A stretch of 64,000 nucleotides of DNA from Opitutia bacterium UBA7350 (lineage in GTDB: Bacteria; Verrucomicrobiota; Verrucomicrobiia; Opitutales; Coraliomargaritaceae). Positions 1-7,474 of this stretch are shown here, piece by piece; the first letter of the stretch is position 1, and each line of letters begins with the position of its first letter. The stretch is taken from the NCBI GenBank assembly GCA_949524905.1, contig CATINC010000013.1:124001-188000 (forward strand). The letters are read 5' to 3'. Under the pieces are notes generated by a model that made no database searches, was not told the origin of the DNA, and was given only the letters and a program-made list of their open reading frames with translations. Both the position numbers and the translations under genes were made by a program.

Positions 1-46
1 GAACCTCAAAAGGGTTCCGCGGGTTCGAATCCCGCCTTCTCCGCCA
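1..46 (+). tRNA. tRNA-Ser, 3' part only (gene starts before the window)
   Basis: The window opens inside a tRNA. The bases visible are a long variable arm (GAACC/GGTTC pairing), a T arm with the GCGGG stem, TTCGAAT loop and CCCGC stem, an acceptor strand CTTCTCC, discriminator G and an encoded CCA at 44-46. A long variable arm with discriminator G73 fits serine; leucine tRNAs normally have A73. The anticodon lies outside the window, so the isoacceptor cannot be named. Confidence 0.88.
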
Positions 47-91
47 TTTGTTAACCGATTTCCTTCGATCCCACTAAGCGCGATTATTTAC

Positions 92-1663
92 ATGCGCAAC
101 TTGCTCCTGATTCTTTACTCACTCGGCCTTACGGTGAGCTTCTCGTCCTCCGTAGATGCGGCAGATGATTCACGACTCAAGATGTATTACGGACTCGCAG
201 AAGGTCATTATTCAAGTGGTAATTTTCCAGCAGCTGATAAAGTCATCCAAGAGATTCTCCGTCTCGACCCCAAGCATACGGGTGCACTTGAGCTCGAAAC
301 TCGCATCCTTTTAGAGCGTGACTCGGACATAAGAAATTCCGCACGCACAGAGGTCACCCTTCGTGCGATTGATGAGAGTCTTTCGCAAGCAGCAGACCTA
401 AGTTCCCTCGATACCGTAAAACTCCGCTTAGCGCGCGCGCGACTCCTGACCAGCTCCGGCGAAACTGAGGCGGCTATCCAAGAGCTCCAACAACTGACTC
501 GCCAATACCCTGACTACCTCGAGGCCACCCTCACCCTCGTCGCCCTTTACTCCGTCGCTAACCGTTGGCAATCCGTAGAGCAACTCATACCCACCATTGC
601 CGCACAACCTGCCCTATTAGACGTGGCACTCTATCTAGAAGGCCGCAGCGCTTTTGCGCGAGGTCGCATCGGTCGCGCTCGAGCAAAGTTTGAAGCCGCC
701 CTACAAAAACAACCCGCCCAGGCTAATCGCTTGAGCCCTTCGCTTTATTTTTACCGCAGTCAATGTCTCGATGCACTCAAACGGCCTGATGAAGCCCACG
801 CTGATCTTTTAAAAGCAATCGATTCCGACTACCGCCCCGAAAGCACCGAGGAAGCACTCACCGCCGCCCGCGCCCTCCTGAGGCACGGCGAACCCGCCCG
901 CGCCATCACCCTCCTAGAAGCCCTTACCCTTAACCAACTGAATACCAGCACCGATGCCTGGAACCTTCTGGGGCGCGCCCACCGGCAAGAAAACGCCATC
1001 GCTCTTGCCATCAGCGCCTTCAATGAATCTCTTCGCCTGCAGCCTGAACAAGCGGTCACGCTCGCGCTTCGTGCCGGTCTCCTTCGTCAAATAAATGACC
1101 TAGATGGGGCTCTGACCGATTACCAAAAAGCCATTCTCTTGGATGCTCAAAACCCTGCCCTTCGCTACGCCTACGGGCTCACTCTTCTGCAATACGGGCA
1201 AATTCCTGCCGCTGCTCAAGCACTCGATTTCGCCGCAGAGCTGCTACCAAAAGAAAGCGAGATTCGTCTCCTGTCCGCCCTCTTGCGGTTTACCCAAAAA
1301 GAGCATTCTCAGGCACGCCACTCCCTTGAACAATATTTCCTGCAGGAATCTCAACCCGCCACCACCGCCCATCAACTCGCTTACCTCCTTGAACTAAAAA
1401 CCGCCATCGGCGGAACCAGTGATTTTACTCGCTATTGCGAGGGTGAACTCAGCCGCAAGGAATTGCTCGACCTCGCTGGTCGCGCCTCTTCACCCCGCAC
1501 CGCCCGTCAACAAATTGCTGCCATCGCCTTCTTTATGGCCCACAGCCAACACACGCTCAAAGATCCAAGTGATCAAACTGAACTCCTAAAAATCGCAGCT
1601 GATAATGGTTCTCTATATCAACCCGAGGCACTCTGTGCCCGTTGGCTACTCGGTTTACCTTAA
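92..1663 (+). CDS. Secreted tetratricopeptide-repeat protein
   Basis: This 523-residue protein begins with a short basic stretch and a hydrophobic segment ending near AADD (about residue 24), which reads as a Sec signal peptide, so it probably acts in the periplasm or on the outer membrane. The rest is a run of TPR-like helical pairs, for example the blocks around residues 33-60, 110-150, 295-330 and 340-380 with the usual W/L/G/Y/A/P spacing. TPR arrays serve as protein-binding scaffolds; no catalytic domain is seen. It follows the tRNA by 45 bases and is followed by the rpsO leader. No Shine-Dalgarno sequence precedes the ATG. The partner and role are unknown. Confidence 0.8.
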   Translation: MRNLLLILYSLGLTVSFSSSVDAADDSRLKMYYGLAEGHYSSGNFPAADKVIQEILRLDPKHTGALELETRILLERDSDIRNSARTEVTLRAIDESLSQAADLSSLDTVKLRLARARLLTSSGETEAAIQELQQLTRQYPDYLEATLTLVALYSVANRWQSVEQLIPTIAAQPALLDVALYLEGRSAFARGRIGRARAKFEAALQKQPAQANRLSPSLYFYRSQCLDALKRPDEAHADLLKAIDSDYRPESTEEALTAARALLRHGEPARAITLLEALTLNQLNTSTDAWNLLGRAHRQENAIALAISAFNESLRLQPEQAVTLALRAGLLRQINDLDGALTDYQKAILLDAQNPALRYAYGLTLLQYGQIPAAAQALDFAAELLPKESEIRLLSALLRFTQKEHSQARHSLEQYFLQESQPATTAHQLAYLLELKTAIGGTSDFTRYCEGELSRKELLDLAGRASSPRTARQQIAAIAFFMAHSQHTLKDPSDQTELLKIAADNGSLYQPEALCARWLLGLP

Positions 1664-1762
1664 ATATAAGTCTCCCTTTTTACTTGCCCTACACCCTACA
1701 ATTGTATTCTTTCTCACACTTAGCGTAAGAGTGCGTGTTGTGAAGCGCTCACTCCTCAACTT

Positions 1763-1832
1763 CCTGCTATAGGCAGGTTCAACGGTTCCAGTGGCCTCTA
1801 GGCGACTGGATCGACCCCGAAAGCTCGGCGTC
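1763..1832 (+). promoter_or_regulatory. Structured rpsO leader: three consecutive hairpins, candidate S15 autoregulatory element
   Basis: Between the TPR gene and rpsO, three hairpins can be drawn by eye. The first is 1763-1777 (CCTGC/GCAGG). The second is 1788-1809 (CCAGT/ACTGG outside, GCC/GGC inside). The third is 1813-1832 (GAC/GTC outside, CCGA/TCGG inside). They end 27 bases before the rpsO ATG. In several bacterial phyla S15 represses its own mRNA by binding a structured leader, and these leaders differ widely in shape between groups. That this one works the same way is an inference. There is no poly-T run after any stem, so they are not simple terminators. Confidence 0.45.
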
Positions 1833-1859
1833 CAAAGTTGTGAACTAACATCCCATCAT

Positions 1860-2132
1860 ATGTCAGAAGATACTACTGTAGATAAAGAAGCCATCATTAA
1901 GGAATTCGGTGAAAATGAAAACGACACCGGCTCCTGTGAAGTTCAAATCGCGCTCCTAACGGCGCGTGTTAAACACCTCACCGAGCATTTGCGCACCCAC
2001 CGCAAGGACTTTCACTCCCGTCGTGGATTGATTGCCATGACGGCTCGTCGACGCAAGCTCCTCGATTACCTTAAACGGACCGACTTTAATCGCTACTCTG
2101 TGATTCTTGAGAAGCTTAAGCTCCGTCGCTAA
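1860..2132 (+). CDS. rpsO: 30S ribosomal protein S15
   Basis: S15 is a primary 16S rRNA-binding protein that nucleates assembly of the small-subunit platform. The 90-residue product matches the usual length of about 89. It carries family landmarks: [11 protein letters not shown] near residue 25, a central LTEHL..H.KD.HSRRGL stretch, and the C-terminal RRKLLDYL....RY motif. The frame stays open upstream to 1791, but the ATG at 1860 gives the family length, and the region before it folds as a leader. rpsO followed by pnp is a widely conserved order. A strong terminator follows 12 bases after the stop. Confidence 0.97.
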   Translation: MSEDTTVDKEAIIKEFGENENDTGSCEVQIALLTARVKHLTEHLRTHRKDFHSRRGLIAMTARRRKLLDYLKRTDFNRYSVILEKLKLRR

Positions 2133-2144
2133 TTCCATCTTTCA

Positions 2145-2176
2145 GCCGGTTCCTGCACGTGCAGGTCCGGCTTTTA
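2145..2176 (+). terminator. Rho-independent terminator after rpsO
   Basis: A GCCGG/CCGGC outer stem encloses a CCTGCA-cg-TGCAGG inner stem, followed by TTTTATCTTTT. It lies between rpsO and pnp, so pnp transcription must depend on read-through or on a promoter between the terminator and 2301. Confidence 0.85.
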
Positions 2177-2300
2177 TCTTTTATAAGCATTCGCTGAAAT
2201 TTCACTTTTCGCAGGCCGTCCTTTTTCTTTGGGCGGCCGCGGCACCGAGGGTCCCATCCCCAAACTGCCGTGGATTGATACCCAAACAAAAAATAATAGT

Positions 2301-4469
2301 ATGAAACAGAAACATAACGTCAAAGTGGACGGCCTCGATATCGAGTTCGCTACAGGTACCCTCGCTGGCCTCGCCAGTGGCTCCGTCACGATCCGATCCG
2401 GAGATACTGAACTCTTCGTCTCCGCTACCGCTGCCTCCGCACTCCGCCCAGGGCAAGACTTCTTTCCCCTCACCGTTGACTACCGCGAGAAATTCTCCGC
2501 TGCCGGTAAATTCCCAGGAGGTTACTTCAAACGAGAAGGTAAGCCCAGTGAAAAGGAAATCCTTACCTCCCGTCTTTGCGACCGCCCTCTGCGCCCGCTT
2601 TTCCCTAAAGGCTTCATGAATGAAGTACAGGTCATTGGACTCCTCCTTGCTACCGACGGTGTCCACGAACCAGATATCCTCATGGTCAATGGTGCTTCCG
2701 CTGCCATGCTGATTTCTGACATCCCCTGGAATGGCCCCGTTGGATGTGTTCGGGTCGCACAGGTAGACGGTGAATTTATCACCAACCCCACCCATGACGA
2801 GATGCTCGATTCCGACCTCGACCTGATCTACGTGGGCAGCGAAAGCGAAATGATGATGATCGAAGGCTCGGCCGAGTTTATTTCAGACGAACGTTTCTAT
2901 GAAGCCCTTGAATACGCTCAAAATGCGATTCAACCCATCATTGCAGCCCAAAAAGAACTCGCCGCGACTGCTGGCAAAGCCAAAAAAGAATTTGCCCTCG
3001 TTATCACGCCGCCCGAAATTGCGGAATTCTGCGAGCAAGAGGCCGCTGAAAAAGTGAAGGAAGCCCTGGGTCACGACAGCTACACTGAACGTAAACTTGC
3101 AATCGAGGCAATCGCCAAGGAAACCACCGCTGCACTCGAAGATAAACTTGGAGCTGAAAATGTCGATGGTAACGACGTAGCTCGCGCCTTTGACGAAATT
3201 CAAGAAAAACTCTACCGCCAGAACATCCTCGAGACCGGACGTCGCGTTGACGGCCGTGGTGCGGATGACCTGCGCACAATTACTTGTGATACCGGAGTTC
3301 TGCCCCGTGTTCACGGTTCTGGTGTTTTCAACCGTGGTGAGACTCAAGCCTTGGTGATCTCCACGCTCGGCACCAGCCGCGATGTACAGGATATTGACGG
3401 TCTTACCGGTGGTGCTACCAGCAAGTCCTTCATCCTGCACTATAACTTCCCGCCTTTCTCAACGGGCGAAGCAGGACGCTTTGGCTTTACGGGTCGTCGT
3501 GAAATCGGACACGGTGCGCTCGCTGAGCGTTCCCTCCTCCCTATTCTTCCACCAGAAGACGAATTCCCATACGCCATTCGTGTGGTCTCTGAAGTCATGA
3601 GTTCTAACGGCTCCACATCCATGGCTTCCATCTGTGGGGGCTCCCTCTCTCTCATGGATGCCGGTGTTCCTATTTCGGGACCCTGTGCCGGCATTTCCTG
3701 CGGACTTGTTAGCGAGCGCGACGCGGACGGCAAGATCAGTAAGCACGTCATCCTTACCGACATCCTCGGTGCCGAAGACCACTTTGGCGACATGGACTTC
3801 AAAATCGCCGGTACGACTGAAGGTATCACTGGGTTCCAACTGGACCTCAAAATCCAAGGCCTACCCTTCGACATCACCCTCGAAGCCATCAAGCAGAACG
3901 CCACCGCCCGTATGAAGATCCTCGCCATTATGAGTGAGCACATGCCGGAAACCCGCAGCGATCTTCGTGAACACGCCCCGCGCATTCACACGATCAAAAT
4001 TGATCCTGAAAAAATTGGTGCGCTCATCGGCCCCGGTGGTAAAAATATTCGCCGTATTACCGAAATTTCCGGTGCTCAGGTGGACATCGACGACGATAAT
4101 AGCGGACGCGTTCTCATCTTCGCCACCGATAAAGAATCCATGGATCGCGCCATTCAAGAAGTTGATCTTTGCACCGCCGAAATCGAAGTCGGTAAAACCT
4201 ACCGCGGCATCGTGCGTGGCATCAAGGAATTCGGCGCTTTTGTTGAGTGTCTACCGGGCAAAGAAGGATTGGTTCATATCTCTGAACTTGCCGACTTCCG
4301 CGTCAACAAGACCGAGGACATCTGCAAACTTGGCGACGAAATGGTCGTCAAATGCATCGGCATTGAGAAGGGCAAGACCCGTCTCTCCCGCAAGGCCGCC
4401 CTCGAAGACGCTAAAGAAGAAAGCGGTGACGAGGCATCGGATGCAGCTGACTCCGAAGAAGAGGAATAG
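2301..4469 (+). CDS. pnp: Polyribonucleotide nucleotidyltransferase (PNPase)
   Basis: PNPase degrades RNA from the 3' end using phosphate and releases nucleoside diphosphates; it acts as a trimer, often in a degradosome. The 722-residue protein has the full family layout. A first RNase PH domain spans about 12-145, then comes a helical linker. The second, catalytic RNase PH domain starts near 313 with RVDGRG and includes [10 protein letters not shown] domain near 565-620 has the loop IGPGGKN, and an S1 domain follows at about 630-700 ([15 protein letters not shown]). The tail is very acidic. The ATG at 2301 is chosen because the upstream in-frame extension from 2229 is not PNPase-like. A terminator follows the stop. 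Confidence 0.97.
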   Translation: MKQKHNVKVDGLDIEFATGTLAGLASGSVTIRSGDTELFVSATAASALRPGQDFFPLTVDYREKFSAAGKFPGGYFKREGKPSEKEILTSRLCDRPLRPLFPKGFMNEVQVIGLLLATDGVHEPDILMVNGASAAMLISDIPWNGPVGCVRVAQVDGEFITNPTHDEMLDSDLDLIYVGSESEMMMIEGSAEFISDERFYEALEYAQNAIQPIIAAQKELAATAGKAKKEFALVITPPEIAEFCEQEAAEKVKEALGHDSYTERKLAIEAIAKETTAALEDKLGAENVDGNDVARAFDEIQEKLYRQNILETGRRVDGRGADDLRTITCDTGVLPRVHGSGVFNRGETQALVISTLGTSRDVQDIDGLTGGATSKSFILHYNFPPFSTGEAGRFGFTGRREIGHGALAERSLLPILPPEDEFPYAIRVVSEVMSSNGSTSMASICGGSLSLMDAGVPISGPCAGISCGLVSERDADGKISKHVILTDILGAEDHFGDMDFKIAGTTEGITGFQLDLKIQGLPFDITLEAIKQNATARMKILAIMSEHMPETRSDLREHAPRIHTIKIDPEKIGALIGPGGKNIRRITEISGAQVDIDDDNSGRVLIFATDKESMDRAIQEVDLCTAEIEVGKTYRGIVRGIKEFGAFVECLPGKEGLVHISELADFRVNKTEDICKLGDEMVVKCIGIEKGKTRLSRKAALEDAKEESGDEASDAADSEEEE

Positions 4470-4497
4470 CCCGCCACGCAACCCCATCAATTCATCA

Positions 4498-4527
4498 CGT
4501 CGCTCTTTAAAAAGAGCGGCGTTTTTT
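4498..4527 (+). terminator. Rho-independent terminator after pnp
   Basis: A ten-base stem CGTCGCTCTT/AAGAGCGGCG (one T-G pair) with a short TAAA loop is followed directly by six T residues, 28 bases after the pnp stop codon. It ends the rpsO-pnp block. Confidence 0.9.
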
Positions 4528-4559
4528 GTAACTGTATTTAAATTAAGCCGATTTCTTCT

Positions 4560-4589
4560 TTGCCAGTATCAAAACCCATCGATTATATT
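4560..4589 (+). promoter_or_regulatory. Possible sigma-70-type promoter for the esterase gene
   Basis: TTGCCA at 4560-4565 and TATATT at 4584-4589 are separated by 18 bases. Transcription would start at or within a base or two of the ATG at 4595, implying a leaderless message. This region is AT-rich, so chance matches are easy. Confidence 0.3.
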
Positions 4590-4594
4590 AAATT

Positions 4595-5497
4595 ATGTGC
4601 TCTAAAAAAAATATTCTTAAATTTTTTATTATAAATTTTGTTTTTGCCTGCATTGGTGGTGGCGCCCTCCATGCCCAAAACTATCCCCCAAAAATCTCTG
4701 GAGCTCAGGAATATGTCTACAAAACTGCTGACGGCTTTGATCTCCGAATTTGGGTCTTTAGCCCAAAACAAACCGATGCTAAAGTACCCGCCATGCTTTT
4801 TTTCTTTGGAGGCGGTTGGAATGGTGGTTCACCCACTCAATTTGTGAAGCAAAGCGAATATTTAGCGAAACGCGGCATGGTGGGCATCGTCGCTGATTAC
4901 CGCGTCAAATCACGCCAAGGGGTGCAAGCTAAGAGTTGCGTAGAAGATGCCCTCGACGCCTTGCGTTACGTGACTGTAAACGCTGATAAACTGGGCATTG
5001 ACCGCGACCGTATCGGAGTCGGTGGTGGTAGCGCAGGCGGCCACCTCGCAGCGAGTCTCGGCACTATTCATGTCAACGATCCCGCTGCTCCAAAGGCAAT
5101 GGCGCTCTTTAATCCCGCTACCATTTTGGCGCGCGTCCCATCAGATTTTGTCACGCTGCCACAATTTAAAGAACACCTGAATGCAAACGCCGAGCGCATG
5201 AAAACAAAAGCAAACGGACTTCGCGCCCGTTTAGGTGTAGAGCCCATTGAACTCTCGCCCTTTCACCATGTTGAGAGCACCACCCCACCGACCATTATTT
5301 TTCACGGCACCAATGACGCCACCGTTCCCTACGGAACTGCACTCCTTTTCGCGATACAATTAAAGGCCAACAATGTACCCGTGGATCTAAAAACCTATCA
5401 AGGTGCTGGGCATGGCTTCTTCAATCGTGAACCTTACTTCAGTCAAACTATCGAGCAACTGGATGCGTTTCTGCTTGCACTTGGTTGGCTTCAATAA
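4595..5497 (+). CDS. Secreted alpha/beta-hydrolase (acetyl-esterase/BD-FAE-like)
   Basis: The 300-residue protein starts with a signal peptide (hydrophobic stretch from residue 8, probable cleavage after HAQ near 28). The hydrolase fold follows: an oxyanion-hole region FFGGGW near 69-74, the nucleophile elbow GGGSAGGHLA near 147-156 (GxSxG), an acid region FHGTND near 237-242 and the catalytic histidine in GAGHGFF near 268. This pattern fits carboxylesterases related to lipases and xylan/feruloyl esterases, which cut acyl groups from polysaccharides or small esters. The true substrate cannot be read. Codon use at the 5' end is unusually AT-rich. It is convergent with the next gene. Confidence 0.8.
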   Translation: MCSKKNILKFFIINFVFACIGGGALHAQNYPPKISGAQEYVYKTADGFDLRIWVFSPKQTDAKVPAMLFFFGGGWNGGSPTQFVKQSEYLAKRGMVGIVADYRVKSRQGVQAKSCVEDALDALRYVTVNADKLGIDRDRIGVGGGSAGGHLAASLGTIHVNDPAAPKAMALFNPATILARVPSDFVTLPQFKEHLNANAERMKTKANGLRARLGVEPIELSPFHHVESTTPPTIIFHGTNDATVPYGTALLFAIQLKANNVPVDLKTYQGAGHGFFNREPYFSQTIEQLDAFLLALGWLQ

Positions 5498-5529
5498 ACG
5501 CCGTTTTTTGCCACAAAAAAGTTGGATCT

Positions 5530-6132
5530 CTAAAGGTTACGGAAGAAACCCACCGTCAGGTTGAGATCGTTAATTCCGCCATTACTGCGCGTCAGTCCCG
5601 CTTTTGATATATGACGAATCCCGGGGCGGATATCGAGGTATGTTTTCTCATTCAATTGAATCGTCATTCCCACCGAAATATTGTCGGAAAAAATGAAGCC
5701 ACTATCTTGGCGGTCGGGAGTACCCGAAACGTAATGCGGACCCACACTCAACAAGGTGTAAAACCCTAGAAAATCATCGAAAAAATTCTTTCTGAAGAGA
5801 AGGCCGAGGTTACAGCCGAATTCATAGCCTTTTTCCAGCTTACCAGAAGTCCCATGTCGAACGAATTTTGTAGTGTTATACTGCGGTTGAAGGAGGAACT
5901 CCATTGAGAATTTTTCTTTGCGACAGAAGGCATAGTAATACTGAAACTCATAAAACTTCACATCATAGGTGTAGGACTCGCCGACATCTATATTTTTGAT
6001 GCGTTGTTCTCCATAACCGCTCATGAATCCCCATCGATGCTTGCTGCCATCAAATATTTCATCGACCTGAGCATTCAGAATGCTCAATAGCAAAAATTTA
6101 AATAATAGTGTTATTTTGAAATATTTAATCAT
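5530..6132 (-). CDS. Outer-membrane PagL-like lipid A 3-O-deacylase / acyloxyacyl hydrolase family protein
   Basis: The 200-residue protein has a signal peptide (hydrophobic residues about 8-20, cut near NAQ) followed by alternating aromatic and polar strands as in a small beta-barrel, ending in FFRNL with a terminal aromatic-rich strand typical of outer-membrane proteins. Near the C-terminus RHISKAG resembles the PagL His-x-Ser catalytic motif. PagL normally has Asn after the Ser (Lys here) and a catalytic Glu 14 residues after the His (Asn here). PagL enzymes remove a 3-O acyl chain from lipid A. Given these substitutions, activity is uncertain. The gene diverges from the MFS gene. Confidence 0.6.
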   Translation of the reverse strand: MIKYFKITLLFKFLLLSILNAQVDEIFDGSKHRWGFMSGYGEQRIKNIDVGESYTYDVKFYEFQYYYAFCRKEKFSMEFLLQPQYNTTKFVRHGTSGKLEKGYEFGCNLGLLFRKNFFDDFLGFYTLLSVGPHYVSGTPDRQDSGFIFSDNISVGMTIQLNEKTYLDIRPGIRHISKAGLTRSNGGINDLNLTVGFFRNL

Positions 6133-6256
6133 ATATATATTTTATTTAAAAAATATAATTTATAAAGCAAAATTTTTTTTGATTTATTGTTATGAAATCA
6201 CTTCAGAGATTGTCAGATCGCCGGAGTTGAAAGACATTCAAATTTTCATAACCCGC
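6133..6256. promoter_or_regulatory. AT-rich divergent intergenic region
   Basis: This region separates the minus-strand PagL-like gene from the MFS gene. It contains runs such as ATATATATTTTATTT and a stretch of eight T near 6174, and must carry promoters for both sides. I could not single out convincing -35/-10 pairs. An in-frame extension of the MFS frame through here (ATG at 6080) is not protein-like and is not used. Confidence 0.35.
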
Positions 6257-7474
6257 ATGAGCACACCTAAGCGAAACGACACTGAAGCCACCTATTCCCG
6301 CGACAAGTGGCGTGCGCCCTTTCAGGGAATTTTGGAAGCGGGTTGGCAGGCATTTCCACTCCTCATTGCTATTCGTTATTTTGAAGCACCGGAAACTGCT
6401 AAGGCTTTCGTCGCAGGTGCGGGACCCGTGGGGTTTTTGCTGACTCCATTGACTTTATTTCTGGCAGCCAAACTATCCGCCCGCCCCAGTTTCGCCTGCG
6501 CAGTGGTCTTCAGCTTGAGTGCTATACTCGCACTAGGAGCGACTTTCGCAAGCACCCTCCTCATTTTCACGCTCTGTATCATCGCAAGCCAGATGGCAAT
6601 GGTACAACACGGGCCACTGATGGTACAGGTTTATACCGCAAATTACGGCGCACATGAACGTGGGCAGCGTGTGACAACACCCCTCATGTTGACTGCAGCC
6701 TTTTCAATAATCTTCGCCTGGCTAGGTGGAGAAATCCTCGACCTCCGTCTTTTAAATTACAAATATCTCTTTGCATTTATGGCTTGTTGCGCCCTGGCAT
6801 GTGCATTCGCGGTACGTGGCGTGCCAAGTTTGCCCCTCTCCACCCAACACGTTGGGAACCCTTGGCAAAGTTTCCGCCTGATCTGGAAAGACCGCCTCTT
6901 TGGTTTCATCCTGGGAGCCTGGATGCTCCTCGGCCTAGGAAACCTCATTACCCTACCCATCCGAGTAGAATACCTCGCCAATCCGGCCTTTGGCATCAAT
7001 GCCGACAATGCCACCATTGCCCTCCTCTTGGTCGTTATCCCGGCCCTCGCACGCCTTGTTTCTACAAAATTCTGGGGGCACCGCTTCGACCAACTCCATT
7101 TTGTCACCACCCGCAATAGCCTCAATTTTTGTTTCTTGCTCAGCATTGTCCTCTTTTTCTTTACCACTAATATTTGGCTCCTCGCACTTGCGATGGCCTT
7201 TCAAGGAATTGCCATGGGAGGCGGTAAAATCTTTTGGGGGCTCTGGGTTACCAAAATTGCCCCGCCAGAAAAAGCTTCTGCCTACATGAGCATTCATATG
7301 GCACTCACCGGATTTAGAGGAACACTTGCCCCATTCCTGGGGTATTGGGTCCTGACACAATCCAGCCCAGCAATCGTTGCCTGGACGGGCCTTGTCCTCA
7401 TCCTCGCAGCAATTTTTCTCTTTCAAACCCTGCGCGCCCACCCGCGCCTTACGCATTCGGCCCATGCAACTTGA
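6257..7474 (+). CDS. Major facilitator superfamily transporter
   Basis: The 405-residue protein has about twelve hydrophobic helices with a central cytoplasmic loop (around 195-215), the usual MFS length and shape. An N-terminal GILEAGWQAFPLLIAIRYF segment resembles transporters in which the first helix reads (G)xxEAxxxP. No sugar- or drug-specific signature is recognised, so the substrate is unknown. The start at 6257 is preferred because the product then begins just before the first helix. The last 11 bases overlap the start of the nuclease-helicase gene, suggesting coupled translation. Confidence 0.8.
   Translation: MSTPKRNDTEATYSRDKWRAPFQGILEAGWQAFPLLIAIRYFEAPETAKAFVAGAGPVGFLLTPLTLFLAAKLSARPSFACAVVFSLSAILALGATFASTLLIFTLCIIASQMAMVQHGPLMVQVYTANYGAHERGQRVTTPLMLTAAFSIIFAWLGGEILDLRLLNYKYLFAFMACCALACAFAVRGVPSLPLSTQHVGNPWQSFRLIWKDRLFGFILGAWMLLGLGNLITLPIRVEYLANPAFGINADNATIALLLVVIPALARLVSTKFWGHRFDQLHFVTTRNSLNFCFLLSIVLFFFTTNIWLLALAMAFQGIAMGGGKIFWGLWVTKIAPPEKASAYMSIHMALTGFRGTLAPFLGYWVLTQSSPAIVAWTGLVLILAAIFLFQTLRAHPRLTHSAHAT

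Noticed and set aside
3934-4605. 223-codon plus-strand frame overlapping the pnp 3' end and its terminator
   Set aside because: Its product is low-complexity Pro/Ser/Lys, and the frame crosses a strong terminator; pnp explains the region.
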